The notes under the pieces were generated by a model. That model was not told where the DNA came from, made no database searches, and saw nothing but the letters and a program-made list of their open reading frames with translations. Position numbers and translations under genes: made by a program. A stretch of DNA of 64,000 nt from Glandiceps talaboti (taxonomy: Eukaryota; Hemichordata; Enteropneusta; Spengelidae), in the NCBI RefSeq assembly GCF_964340395.1, contig NC_135561.1, forward strand, positions 16,073,961 to 16,137,960, given 5' to 3'. Position 1 is the first letter of the stretch; every line of letters begins with the position of its first letter. Of the stretch, positions 11,490-23,115 are shown one piece after another.

Positions 11490-12680
11490 TTATGACTTAT
11501 CCACATTCTTACACTTATGATTTTTCAATGTCTTATCACTACTAAATCTACTCTCACACTGTGAACATGCAAATGGTTTATGTGAAAGGTGCGTTACTTC
11601 ATGAAGTCGTAGGTGATCTGGACGACCAAATGCCTTTCCACAAGTTGAACAAACAAAAGGGTCTGTGTGTTTTCTTTGGTGTTCATTCAAACTGTGTTTA
11701 AGTTTGTATCCACGACCACAAACGTCACATTTAAAGTTGTGCATTTTGGGATCTCTATTTCGTTTCTTTGAAAGAATGTTTTGTCCCGAGTCACTTGATT
11801 CTGAGTCATCGGCAGTAGAAGTATGTGTTTTCATATGAACGCTCAGCGTGAGCTTGGTACGAAATGTTTGGTTGCATTTATCGCAAATGTACACTTCAAA
11901 GTCCTGGGAGTTGTCATCTGTGTTCCCGCTGTTCAAAAACATTGGCAAGTCCCTCTTTGGAGATGTTGAATCAAGAGGGCTTCCACACACAGTGATTGTG
12001 TACATATGATTTCTAATAAATTCTGCACATCCCTTAGCGAGTAACGGCGCTTTGAAGAACTCTGCTGCAGTTTGTAAATTCTGTACATTCCTCCTGTTAA
12101 TAGACACCGTACCTGTGTATGCAAATTCTAAGAATTGCTCCATGGTGGAGATCGGGATTTCATTCACAACAAATTTTTCCACTGTGTTACTCCTGCCACC
12201 TGTAATTTTACCAGCTGTTTGGAGAAAAAACTCACAGAAAAAGTCACTACAACTTGCCAGAATAATCCTATGGCAGGGAAATTCTTTGCTTTTGACACTT
12301 ATAATGACGTCAATCAGGAGTGACTGCTCTCTGAAGAGAGAAAATCTGTTCATCATTGAAAATGAGAAATCGGATGCAGAGAACTTCCAGTTGGTATCAG
12401 CTGTGTTTAGAGTTATTGTATTCACATTGTCCCCCTTCTTTGTATTTATTTGGAGGGTGTTATTCTTGGATGTGGTCAGTTTGTCGTTATCCTTAGTGTC
12501 GTTGATATCACTGACATCAGTAACAGATTCCTGGTGGATGACAGTGATGCCGCCGTTATCACTACCAACGTTTTCTTCAACTACTTCATAATGGGTTTCA
12601 GCAACAGGTTCCACCTCAATCACTACTGCATTGCTAGAGTTATAGGACTCATTCATAGAATCCATCTCTATGTGAATCAA
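11490..12680 (-). CDS. BTB/POZ domain protein with four C-terminal C2H2-type zinc fingers
   Basis: The single-exon reading gives 396 aa. The BTB/POZ domain spans roughly residues 105-225 and includes LIDVIISVKSKEFPCHRIIL, FLEFAYTGTV and LQTAAEFFKAPLLAKGC. Fingers near residues 265-390 begin YICDKCNQTF, FKCDVCGRGY, FVCSTCGKAF and FACSQCESRF. The last ends HKC, making it C2HC-like. Such proteins are nuclear transcription factors that dimerise through BTB. An acceptor-like TTCACATAG lies just before a second in-frame ATG at 12665. That start (MDSMNES) resembles the start of the paralogue at 23116, so it may be the real one if a 5' UTR intron exists. The orthologue cannot be named. Confidence 0.9.
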   Translation of the reverse strand: MIHIEMDSMNESYNSSNAVVIEVEPVAETHYEVVEENVGSDNGGITVIHQESVTDVSDINDTKDNDKLTTSKNNTLQINTKKGDNVNTITLNTADTNWKFSASDFSFSMMNRFSLFREQSLLIDVIISVKSKEFPCHRIILASCSDFFCEFFLQTAGKITGGRSNTVEKFVVNEIPISTMEQFLEFAYTGTVSINRRNVQNLQTAAEFFKAPLLAKGCAEFIRNHMYTITVCGSPLDSTSPKRDLPMFLNSGNTDDNSQDFEVYICDKCNQTFRTKLTLSVHMKTHTSTADDSESSDSGQNILSKKRNRDPKMHNFKCDVCGRGYKLKHSLNEHQRKHTDPFVCSTCGKAFGRPDHLRLHEVTHLSHKPFACSQCESRFSSDKTLKNHKCKNVDKS

Positions 12681-12772
12681 GTCAATTACGTTCTGTATTT
12701 ACGTTCTGTAATTGTTCTGTAAATAATGAAAAAACACAGCAGATAAATGCCTTGCAGGGGTGAACAAATCAT

Positions 12773-13387
12773 ACTACCCTCAATATGAATCTGATTCTGA
12801 ATGAGGCTCAATATGAGATTAGTCTGATATTACCCTCCAATATGAATCTGATTCTGAATATGAGGCTCAATATGAGATTAGTCTGATATTACCCTCCAAT
12901 ATGAATCTGATTCTGAATATGAGGCTCAATATGAGATTAGTCTCATATTACCCTCCAATATGAATCTGATTCTGAATATGAGGCTCAATATGAGATTAGT
13001 CTCATATTACCCTCCAATATGAATCTGATTCTGAATATGAGGCTCAATATGAGATTAGTCTCATATTACCATCCAATATGAATCTGATTCTGAATATGAG
13101 GCTCAATATGAGATTAGTCTCATACTACCCCCCAATATCAATCTGATTCTGAATATGAGGCTCAATATGAGATTAGTCTGATATTACCCTCCAATATGAA
13201 TCTGATTCTGAATATGAGGCTCAATATGAGATTAGTCTCATATTACCCTCCAATATGAATCTGATTCTGAATATGAGGCTCAATATGAGATTAGTCTCAT
13301 ATTACCCTCCAATATGAATCTGATTCTGAATATGAGGCTCAATATGAGATTAGTCTCATATTACCCTCCAATATGAATCTGATTCTG
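12773..13387. repeat. 59-bp tandem repeat array, about 10 copies
   Basis: The period is exactly 59 bases over most of the array. Each unit contains AATCTGATTCTGAATATGAG and a 22-base palindrome centred on TTAG (ATGAGATTAGTCTCAT core). Copies differ by only a few substitutions (for example CTCATATTA versus CTGATATTA), implying recent expansion or homogenisation. It lies 90-700 bp upstream of the minus-strand BTB zinc-finger start. Confidence 0.95.
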
Positions 13388-13469
13388 TATGAGACCAGAT
13401 CTATACACTTTACCTGTACATTTGTATATCCTTCATCTATTGTAGCATACACAATCCAAGATATTGCCA

Positions 13470-13610
13470 CTGAACAGAAAATATGGATTTATATACCTTG
13501 GTCATTCTACGTCATGACAACCCAAGTCTACGTCACTGGTTCTGCACTGCTTGAAAAATATGAGTCCAAACGTTCCAAATCGCCATTATTTTTCCCGATT
13601 TTTCATGAAT
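13470..13610 (+). repeat. Tail fragment of foldback family C
   Basis: GAACAGAAAATATGGATTTA, the CTACGTCACTGGTTCTGC block and ATGAGTCCAAACGTTCCAAA match the tails of the copies at 43365 and, reversed, 9081-9180. Confidence 0.55.
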
Positions 13611-14376
13611 TATGATTGTAAGTTTTCGAGGAGCCGTATCCCCAACATCAGATTTTAATCTGAGATCTGTATTTACGCTTTTCTTTGAAGTGTGTTCGTG
13701 ATATTAAGTGATGAAATTACATGTTATTTTTTCATGTCGAACTGTCTTCCCCGTTTGGCTTCTCAGTTCTAGCAAATGTGACTGAAGCGTACCGTGCCTG
13801 TTCATGTATTGGAACGTTTTTTCGGATGTACATGTACCTCCATGGATCGATCTTTATGCGTCGAAATGCATAAATTGTTGCTTGAGTGAAAGCCGACACT
13901 GTTCTGCTCACTCTTACACTGAACTGTTTGCATTACTATACAAAGGTAACATGACTGATGGACATACCTTCTAATAGTACAGGTGCACTTGAAAAATAAG
14001 AACACAGCCTCGTTGATTTGCAACAAATATGGGTAGCCTACATTCATTTAGATCACGACGACCCGATGACACGAGTTCTCTGGGGTCAGCGCCAGGGGGC
14101 GCTAATCTATAACGCAACACAACACAAAATTTCACCATATCTGGAAACACAGGGAGCCCAGGAACCGTGTTATAAATAAATAAACAAACAAACAAACTAT
14201 ACACGGGTAATTGAATTTTAAAATCATGGATAATTATCTGTATACATGTATATATGTACATACGGGCCTGTATACTATAATATACCATGTGTCTATATCG
14301 AAATATTATGTTGTTTTACATATGTAGTGAAACATGGTATATTATTTCAATTTCAATGTATACGATACATCCTAGG

Positions 14377-14379
<3 letters not shown>

Positions 14380-14456
<77 letters not shown>

Positions 14457-14462
14457 TGTGTG

Positions 14463-14506
<44 letters not shown>

Positions 14507-14565
14507 CGCCCGTCCACCCATCAATCCATCCATCGATCCATCCATCCACCCACCCATCCACCCAT
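14380..14565. repeat. Compound microsatellite (TC)n-(TG)n-(TCTG)n-(CATC)n
   Basis: Four successive simple repeats with sharp boundaries near 14440, 14464 and 14505. Long open readings on both strands here are artefacts of the repeats. Confidence 0.97.
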
Positions 14566-14879
14566 ATCACATATTTTTATGTACGTATGTGTCAATTCCT
14601 ACAAACCGTTTGGCATAATATATGATCGTGTATTATAGGAGTATTATACAAAATTCTATTAAGTCCCAGTGTTCACCAGTATATAGCCACACATCGTATA
14701 TCTTGTGATGTGACATAATTACCAACATACCGTGGTTGGTGGTGGATACATCTTGTATAGAATATAGTTACAGTCGCTGTACTGTTTAAACCCTTCCTAT
14801 GATAAGTTCATTTCAATTTTGCATTCTGATAATGTAATGTATTTAAATAATTCAGCTCCATTTATTTATTTATTTTGCG

Positions 14880-14985
14880 ATAAGAAATAGAGAGGAATCT
14901 CCCTCTGTGAACTGAAATGTTTGTAAAATTGTTTGCTCTTCGGGCCTGTGGCCTTACTGTTCTGAAATAAACTGATTGATTATAT
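14880..14985 (+). repeat. LINE 3' tail-like fragment
   Basis: CTTCGGGCCTGTGGCCTTACTG followed by GAAATAAACTGATTGATT resembles a non-LTR element 3' UTR with a short tandem tail. A similar but diverged tail (AAGGCCAATGGCC .. GATTGATTGAT) is at 42450-42506. Confidence 0.45.
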
Positions 14986-15159
14986 AGATTATAGTCGCCG
15001 CTTATATTCAATATTGGACCGTTCATTAATTATGGCAGGAGAATGGGAGCGAAATTGCTAAAGTTAAGCATATTAACTTCATTTAGCATAAACTGTCTCA
15101 TTTTTTCTTGTTGGTTTTTAATTTTCTTTGATTAGCTCGGATAGTTTGTCTTCTCTAAT

Positions 15160-15808
15160 AATGTCAACGGTGGGGGGGGGGGGGACTACTCCCATAGAAA
15201 GTGTACGGGTATGTGCCGCCCAAATGGGTAACTTTTTAACGACAAAATCCCTAAAAGTTAAAACATGGGTTGACTTTTTATCTGAAAATTCCCTAATCAT
15301 GGGTCGATAACATAGGAAACTTCCCCATACTTTAGAAAAATCTTCACAGCAACAAAATAAAGCTAAATGACTGGAAGATTTTCCCCCAAAATTTTCCCTC
15401 ACGACAATCCGTGATATGCACGATGCAATCGGGGGACGCCATACTTCGCTAGCAAGCAAAGGGACCGGAGCCTTCAGTATTTACAGGGGGAGGGCCGGAT
15501 GGGTGGGGTGGAGGGGGGGGGGGTCACATTTTACAAACCTGTTCTTGGGGGAGGGTCACATTTTACAATTCGTAGTTTTGTGACCAAATACAAGATTCAA
15601 TTATTGTCAATTTGTTTTGTGTTTTGAGATGTAAAAGTGAGATGGGCACTCAACATTTATTTTTACGAGTACTTTACATGCCTAAATACAAAAATTAAAA
15701 TACATATATTGTAAGAAAATTGTTTAATAAAACGATGCTTTTTTGTTGAGTGTAACCATCTCACCTTATCACTCACACTGTACGTGAGTGTTGTTGTTGT
15801 TGTTAAAA

Positions 15809-15894
<86 letters not shown>

Positions 15895-16620
15895 AGTTTT
15901 GAATGTCATAGAGAACACAGACAGTGATACATGTACTGATTCAAGTAGTACCAGTGAGTCAGATTAAAGTGACACTGATTATAGATAATGGTAATACTGA
16001 AGGTGAACGTGATGATGATGACAATGATATCAGGGAACTTTTACAGGTGACCAGATCAGGCAGAGTATATACAACATGGCAAGCACGTTTAGATACTAAC
16101 TAGATTGCGTATGATTATAAGAGAAAGGTAACTAGCCAGTCTTATACTGTTTAATTTGTCACTTTATATATACAAATATTGCTTTCTAATACAGAGTCAA
16201 AATCATTTCATTTGTATGTATACATATAATGGAAATATTAATTAACGTTCAGTATATGTAATTGTCATGGGGAGGGTCATGTTTTACAAAATGGGACAAA
16301 GGGGAGGGTCACTTTTTACAAATGGAGAATGGGGGAGGGTCATGTTTTACTTAACAGACCATGTGTGATTTCCTCCGGCCCTCCCCCCCTTGTAAATACT
16401 GAAGGCTCCCTAACTTACTTGTATAAGGTTGATGACCCAGGGTGACCCCACTGGTTGACCGTAACTTGGCAACCAGGGACGTACATGCATTCCTGAGTGA
16501 AAATCCCTAAACATGGGCCGACTTTCTGTCTGAAAATTCCCTCTTAAATCATGGGTAGACGTTTTCAACTTGGGTTGCACACCCACATATGAAAACGTTG
16601 GGAGTAACCCCACCCCCACC
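15160..16620. mobile_element. 1.5-kb element with inverted GGAGCCTTCAGTATTTACA blocks
   Basis: GGAGCCTTCAGTATTTACAG at about 15468 is repeated inverted at about 16391-16410. Outside these, AAATCCCTAAA.. and CTGAAAATTCCCT blocks recur on both sides (15247-15295; 16502-16545). Inside are several GGAGGGTCACATTTTAC-type blocks, a (GAT)n run and a short reading ending VTRSGRVYTTWQARLDTN before a stop at about 16100. That reading looks like the degraded C-terminus of a transposon protein, but I cannot name the family. Confidence 0.5.
15809..15893. repeat. (GAT)n microsatellite
   Basis: About 28 uninterrupted GAT/ATG triplets. If translated they would encode poly-Asp. They are followed in one frame by an acidic Ser/Thr-rich reading interrupted by stops. 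Confidence 0.95.
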
Positions 16621-17280
16621 AACCCCGCCCGCGCCCGGGAATGTCACCAAGAACGTCCTCGATTGACGTTTTTACCAAATCAACTGCACACTTGACAAAC
16701 TCCCAAATTTAGCTTTGTTGTTCTCAGGAGTTATACAACCAACTTTGAATACAATTGCTGTACTCGTGGCTGGTACATCTGCTGTAATCATCAATATGCT
16801 CCTCTGTGGGGTGTTACAAACTGGAAGTGTGGCAGATTTATAGATTGATCTGGAACTGGATGATGAAACCACCAACTACCCCGCCAGTGTATTTCATTTA
16901 AGTTGTAATAGATTTTAATACTCTATAAAAAAAAGAATGTTTAAATAATTATGTTTTAAACACGACTTTATTAAAATTACCCCCCCCCCCCATTACATAG
17001 ACAATGGAAAAAATTGAAAAAATATTAATTCGATATACATTTGTAATTTGCTAGGGTACACTATAGAGCCTTTCAATGTTCGTAGAACTTCCAAGATTCA
17101 AACAGTAAGCCAGTTTATAGGCTATAGGCTGAGTAAGTAAAATAGATCGCTGTTTTATAATTATAGTTTCCATGGTTAATGTTGGTACGCTTGGCCCGTA
17201 AGCTTGTTAAATGCAACAATATCACTACAAAATGACCTTCTTTTACGGTACTTCATTCTGCTACCATGCATAGATAACAA
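16620..17280. other. Unassigned stretch
   Basis: One modest minus-strand reading (16672-16875) has no recognisable domain or flanking splice sites I trust. Otherwise the stretch holds AT-rich sequence and a short C tract (about 16980-16990). Confidence 0.4.
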
Positions 17281-17900
17281 TTGGCTATTCACCAAAATGT
17301 TGTTCCCAGGGGCTAGCCGAGTTAAAGGTGGTGCGCGCGCAAGTTGTGCGGAGTAGGCAGTACGCCATCAACGACTGTACTAGAGTAGTATCGATTGCTT
17401 CAGCTTGCGTACAGAAACACAGCAGTTGCGGGGTGCATTTCCACTCAAGAAATTGGCGATATTTGCTGTTGTCAGTCATTTTTATCGCAATTCACACACA
17501 AAGGTAAGTTATTAGACACCTCTATACTTATTTTTCCCGGGATTTGTTTGTGTCAAGCGCTGTTTTTAGCTGTTTCGTTGGGCACGCAATGGCGCGCGGG
17601 TGTGGTTCTTCGTGTTAGGCGTTCGTGTGAATATAATTTGTAACGGGAAAATGGCGGTCCTGTTTTCGTTGTCGTCTTTTACCAGTTAGAAAATTAGGTC
17701 GATATGTGCGTATACAGACATAAAGACTGCATACTGTCGCGTTTCTGTTCCTCTATTACATCCGTACAGATCGCAACGCGGAAGTCCAAAAATTCCCCCT
17801 GCGTGTAATTTCTCAGATCGAACGACGCAGCGTTCGAAGTCATTGTTTTCTAAAAAAGGGCGCCCTTTAAAATTTGCATTATGACAAGTCCGGGCAATGC
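17280..17900 (+). promoter_or_regulatory. CpG-rich promoter-like block with a candidate 5' UTR exon
   Basis: CpG dinucleotides are dense here (GTGCGCGCGCAAG, TTGCGGGG, GCGCGCGGG, ATCGCAACGCGG) compared with the CpG-poor surroundings. A strong donor, ACAAAG|GTAAGTT, ends a possible non-coding exon at 17503. The next plus-strand gene starts at 23116, with acceptor-like sites at 23072, 23082 and 23092. I infer this may be the first exon and promoter of that BTB zinc-finger gene, with an intron of about 5.6 kb. An ATGGCGG at 17651 opens only a short frame. Confidence 0.4.
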
Positions 17901-18991
17901 AGTGTTTGTTGGCACATGCAACACTGAGTCGTTACGTAGGTGTTACCTAGCAACCATAACAAGAACCTAGACAGTATCTTAATAATAAAATAAAATGAGT
18001 GTTAAATAACAACATACATGTGTGCATTGAATTAATTATTATTCTATATATAGGAAAAAATATCCTGATTTAATAAATTCTGTACTGACGCAAAAAAAAT
18101 AAATATTTTTTTTTTTCATTTGTTTCCGATAACATGACTTCAGAAAAAAGGGTAAGTAAGTCAGAATTTAATTTAGATTTTTTAAAAATTACTTCGACCC
18201 TAAGAAATGATAATCGATATCGGCCACAATACTTCTGTATGCAGACTGTACTCATATAGTTTAAAAAGACTTGGTTTCTCTCTGGAATATTTTTTAAAAA
18301 GTTACCACAGGTGAGGCAAAGACATGAAGGTGTAGATGGAAATAGAAGTAAATTGTTACCATTTTACCTTTTTGCATGCAAAAAAAAAATGTTTGGGGGG
18401 GGGGGGCTAGAGGCTTAAACTAGGGTCAGTCAAGTTACTGGAAACACTATCTTTTTTATTTCAACTATCATAAATAATTATGTAACATTTTTGAGATAGT
18501 ACTGTTGTTTCATATTTAGTGTTATATGTGTGAAAATAGACCTATTCTGACTGAAGATAACAAAATACAAACAAATGAACATCAGTTGAAGGGGGGGGGG
18601 AAATAAAAAATGTATATAGAATGAAAGTAAGTTACACTGACACATAGTTAAATAAACACTGCAGTCAAAAGTAATATAATTAACCAATGTCAAAGAGTTC
18701 ATAACCAAGTAAATTTTTAAAAATAAAATCGGCCGTAATGAAAAATAGTAACTGTGTAAGCAAATTATAAAATGATAAATAATTTGAGGGAGTATAATAT
18801 ACTATATACATATATGTGCAATATATCATATTGTGATTGTCAGTTTGGTTCTCTTCAACTCTTTATACAGTAGAGAAACAAAAATAAGATGACTATCCTC
18901 TACACCAAAAACAATTTAATGAAAAAACAACAACAGAAAAACATGTCATGCCAGCTGACATGTCATGAGTTATGTCCTTGGGCATAAGAGT

Positions 18992-19405
18992 AGTCTAGTT
19001 CCTGTACAGTATTATTACGATTTATACCTCCACTCACAGTCTAGTTCCTATACAGTATTGTTACGATTTACACCTCCACTCACAGTCTAGTTCCTATACA
19101 GTATCGTTACGATTTACACCTCCACTCACAGTCTAGTTCCTATACAGTATCGTTACCATCTACACCTCAACTCACAGTCTAGTTCCTATACAGTACTGTA
19201 TCGTTACAAATTACACCTCCACTCACAGTCTAGTTCCTATACAGTATCATTACAATTTACACCCCCACTCACAGTCTAGTTCCTATACTGTATCGTTACG
19301 ATTTACACCTCCACTCACAGTCTAGTTCCTATACTGTATCGTTACGATTTACACCTCCACTCACAGTCTAGTTCCTATACTGTATCGTTACGATTTACAC
19401 CTCCA
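18992..19405. repeat. 46-bp tandem repeat array, about 9 copies
   Basis: The repeated unit includes CAGTCTAGTTCCTATACAGT and CGATTTACACCTCCACTCA. Copies vary mainly by CAGTAT/CTGTAT and TTACGA/TTACAA changes, and one copy has a five-base insertion. No open frame persists. Confidence 0.94.
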
Positions 19406-19844
19406 CCATGTTGGCATCCAGACTAACAAGGGTTTATCACCAGGCCTTTATACGTAGAGTAATTTTACTCAAAGATTTTTTGCCATTAACATTTTAGATG
19501 TGCAATCTGATAATGAAATACTAGTATGACTGACACTCATCTTTGCAGATTAATGGTTAAAACTCTGTACTGCACAAAAATACTGAGATAATTCTGAAGG
19601 AGACCTGAGGTCTCAGGTTGAAAGCTAGGAATTATCTTTGGTGCAGTACAAAGATTTAATTTATTTGCAAATATTAATTGTTAGTCTTTCGTAATATTGA
19701 CGTTGCAAACAGAAATTTTAATAATAAAGACAAAGGTATAAGTGACATAATTGTAAGGGTGCCATCAGATATTTCGCACTTTCTCCATTTTGAACCATTC
19801 ATTGTGGGTGATAGTAGTCCACTTAGTCATGATTGCTGATTGAA

Positions 19845-19885
<41 letters not shown>

Positions 19886-19995
19886 GTGTATGTGTGTATG
19901 TATGTATGTATGTATGTATGTATGTATGTATGTATGTGTATGTATGTGTGGATGTATGTATGTATGTATGTATGTATGTATGTATGTATGTATGT
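19845..19995. repeat. (TGTG)/(TATG)n microsatellite
   Basis: TGTATG-type repeats pass into nearly pure TATG tetramers. Coding readings through it are artefacts. Confidence 0.95.
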
Positions 19996-20436
19996 CCTTG
20001 CTAATTGACAGCCCCTAAGGTAATTTAGTAAATATTAGAATTACTCTGTGTTTTAGGGCAGTAAGCAAGTAAAATCTACTCGGGTTCCCAGATAAAAGTA
20101 TGGTTGATTGTACTGGGAACTATTCAACTTTTGGTAGATGTACTGGGAACTATTCAACTTTTACCCCTTTCCCCCTTTCTCTTACTGAGGTTTCCAAACC
20201 TTTGCAAAAACATTGTTACTGCCTGTATTTACAGTATCTCAAAATTCCGAAATATTCCTCATTGCCTCTATTTTGTCATCCGAATTACTCACCTTAATAA
20301 AAGTGTGTATGCAGTGACTTGTTTAACTATCTTTATTTTGTGTTAGCACAAATTTGAGAATAGGAGTGATATCTCGAGTCAGATAATTTGATTGGCAAAT
20401 TGTCATTGTTATTATAGGCCAAAGTGATGTCATTTT

Positions 20437-20800
20437 AAAGTGGTCATATGGATGAGGATTGAGTATCTATTTTGGGTTTTGAATTTATAAAACAATTTTA
20501 TCGTGGCTTCCTACTTGAAAAAATCAATGTGAAACAACATATGTCAAGTCATTCTATGCAACTTACTACATACATGTACATTGAAAATTATGTAAAAAGT
20601 TTGTTATTATACATACTATAACAACATTTTACACATTTATTAATCATTTGCAATTTATTGAGTTACACATACAAACACAGACTTAGCATATGTTGTATAT
20701 TTCACGTGGACTTTTTTGAAGTAGGAAGCCATGATAAAATTGTTTTATAAATTAAAAAATCCCAAATTAATACCCAATCCTCATCCATATGGAAAGTTTA
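20437..20800. mobile_element. Palindromic MITE, family A, copy 5
   Basis: Left terminus AAAGTGGTCATATGGATGAG, right terminus CTCATCCATATGGAAAGTTT. The arms are complementary over most of their length and meet near 20610. Confidence 0.83.
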
Positions 20801-20930
20801 ACCAGATCTGAATTTATCCTGTTGTTAACATATGGTAGGAGATATTCTGCATTAAAAGAGCCAGGGTAAATTAAAGTGTTTCTGATATGTACGGTAGTCA
20901 CAAAAGTTACAATTAAGGGTGACAGTATTT

Positions 20931-21503
20931 ACAGCTAAAATGATGTAGGCTTGGTGTTTCACTCATGGGACATTACATCTAAAATGATGTAGGCTTGGTA
21001 TTTCACTCATGGCACATTACAGCTAAAATGATGTAGGCTTGGTGTTTCACTCATGGGACATTACAGCTACAATGATGTAGGCTTGGTGTTTCACTCATGG
21101 GACATTACAGCTAAAATGATGTAGGCTTGGTGTTTCACTCATGGGACATTACAGCTACAATGATGTAGGCTTGGTGTTTCACTCATTGGACATTACATCT
21201 AAAATGATGTAGGCTTGGTGTTTCACTCATGAGACATTACAGCTAAAATGATGTAGGCTTGGTGTTTCACTCATGAGACATTACAGCTAAAATGATGTAG
21301 GCTTGGTGTTTCACTCATTGGACATTACAGCTAAAATGATGTAGGCTTGGTGTTTCACTCATGGGACATTACATCTAAAATGATGTAGGCTTGGTGTTTC
21401 ACTCATGGGACATTACAGCTAAAATGATGTAGGCTTGGTGTTTCACTCATGGGACATTACAGCTAAAATGATGTAGGCTCGGTTTTTCACTCATGGGACA
21501 TTA
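20931..21503. repeat. 44-bp tandem repeat array, about 13 copies
   Basis: The unit contains CTAAAATGATGTAGGCTTGG and TGTTTCACTCATGGGACATT. Neighbouring copies are 95% or more alike by eye. An isolated inverted partner of the unit lies 330 bp downstream at 21836-21872. Confidence 0.95.
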
Positions 21504-21835
21504 TGTTTTTAACATACAGATTGACATATTTCAACTCTAGTCTAACAATAGCAGAGACACAACAAACACAGCAGGATTCTTTGCCCAATCACATTGAACA
21601 CTGATAAGCATTGTTATTCTTTCACAGTGCAGTAAATCAGGCTTCTAATGAAAACATTACACATGGACTTTATAATTTTAATTGCTTCAGTTGTTTATAT
21701 TCTAACTGATAATCAACATTTCAACTTAACTTCTTCTACATCCCCACTGCATTTGCACTGTGCACAGCACCTATGTAATTGTTTCTTTTGCATTGGAAGT
21801 TGTTTGAGCATGTGTATTAAATGTCATGTTACATG

Positions 21836-21872
21836 AATGAAACACCAAGCAAGCCTACATCATTTTAGTCAA
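21836..21872 (-). repeat. Single inverted copy of the 44-bp satellite unit
   Basis: ATGAAACACCAAGCAAGCCT followed by ACATCATTTTAGT is the reverse complement of the satellite unit, with an extra GC insertion. Together with the array it forms the outer ends of an inverted pair around 21.5-21.84 kb. Confidence 0.8.
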
Positions 21873-22609
21873 AAGTCCATGTTTCTCATCACAATGCCTT
21901 AAAGTGATGGGTTGAAAGGTCGGTTAAAAATACATAGATAAAGCAATTGTATGTGTACATATTGGCAATACTTTCAATTCATAATTGTCTGAATAACTTA
22001 GGAATGATCATTAAAGTCAAAAGGAATTTTTGAACCATTTGTTTTATTAATTCCAAAATTTCAGCAATAAATGATTATTTTTGCTCAGATATACCCTTGT
22101 AGGTTTGCCATCTTACAATCAGTGGCATTGTGGTTTTTTTTTTGTAATAGTGTGTCTGCCATAGAGGGCAGCAATTGAAAAAAAAAGTATTTTGCCAGAT
22201 TTAAGAAGTATAGGGTCTGTTGAGTCATAGAGAAACATAGAATTAACTATTACTAGTATTAGGAGGGTACTAGTATTTTTGAGAATGAGATCATTTAAAC
22301 TAGATAGGCAACTATAAATCTATAGTGAAGATGTACAGGGTTTTCTCAATCATGTCTTTGTAAAATTCTGAGTTTTAACAGATGATTCACTATTGGCCTA
22401 TCCAAAAGTATATATAATCTATTGTCATGCAGTTTGTTCAGATAAAAACATTGTATTGTAGGGAGATAATATTTTAGAAGTATTCAAATGTCTAATTGAA
22501 ACCTTGGTAAAGTACTGTGTTTTAATTCCATTGTGCACATTATTGCATCAAGAATAGAGAGAAATGTGTCCTATTGTCTATGGCTATTACATGATGCTAT
22601 ATATATACA

Positions 22610-22985
22610 GTGAAGTTACTGTACTGTGCTGTACTTTATCATGCTGTGCTATGTTTTTGTGTGCTGTGCCATGCATGCTGTACTCTGCTGTGCTGTATTG
22701 TGTGCTGTGCCATTCTGTACTGTGCAGTACCATACCATACCATACCATACTGTACTGTACCGTACCATACTGTGCTGTACTGTACTATACCATACTGTAC
22801 TGTACTGTGCTGTACTGTACTGTACTGTACTGTACTGTACTGTACTGTACTGTACTGTACTGTACTGTGCTGTACTGTACTGTACTGTACTGTATTATGC
22901 TGTACTACTGTACTGTACTGTACTGTACTGTACTGTACTGTACTGTACTGTGCTGTGCTGTGCTGTACTGTACTGTGCAGTTAAT
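22610..22985. repeat. (TGTAC)n pentanucleotide array, about 75 units
   Basis: Pure TGTAC runs alternate with TGTGC and CATAC variants; the edges are more degenerate than the centre. It ends about 130 bp before the start codon of the zinc-finger gene at 23116. Long readings in three frames are repeat artefacts. Confidence 0.96.
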
Positions 22986-23115
22986 ACTGTACCATACTGG
23001 GTGATAGTATGTTTTATTATAGAACTGCTGTGTTTAGCTTATGATTGCTCTATTTTTGTATACTCTTTGTAGGCTACTTCCAGTCTTTACAGGACCCAAT
23101 ATAAGTTAAAACAGT

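Noticed and set aside
12773-13387. CRISPR-like regular array
   Set aside because: The units are contiguous with no variable spacers, and the genome is eukaryotic. It is a satellite.
14246-14638. Overlapping long readings on both strands (Ser/Leu, Thr/His and Arg/Glu repeats)
   Set aside because: They are translations of the (TC)n-(TG)n-(TCTG)n compound microsatellite.
16672-16875. Ser-rich minus-strand reading
   Set aside because: No domain, no convincing splice sites or start context. Left as unassigned.
20931-21503. CRISPR-like repeat-spacer pattern
   Set aside because: The whole 44-bp period is conserved, so there are no unique spacers.
22564-23072. Three long cysteine/tyrosine-rich readings
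   Set aside because: They arise from the TGTAC pentamer in every frame, so they are open by composition, not coding.
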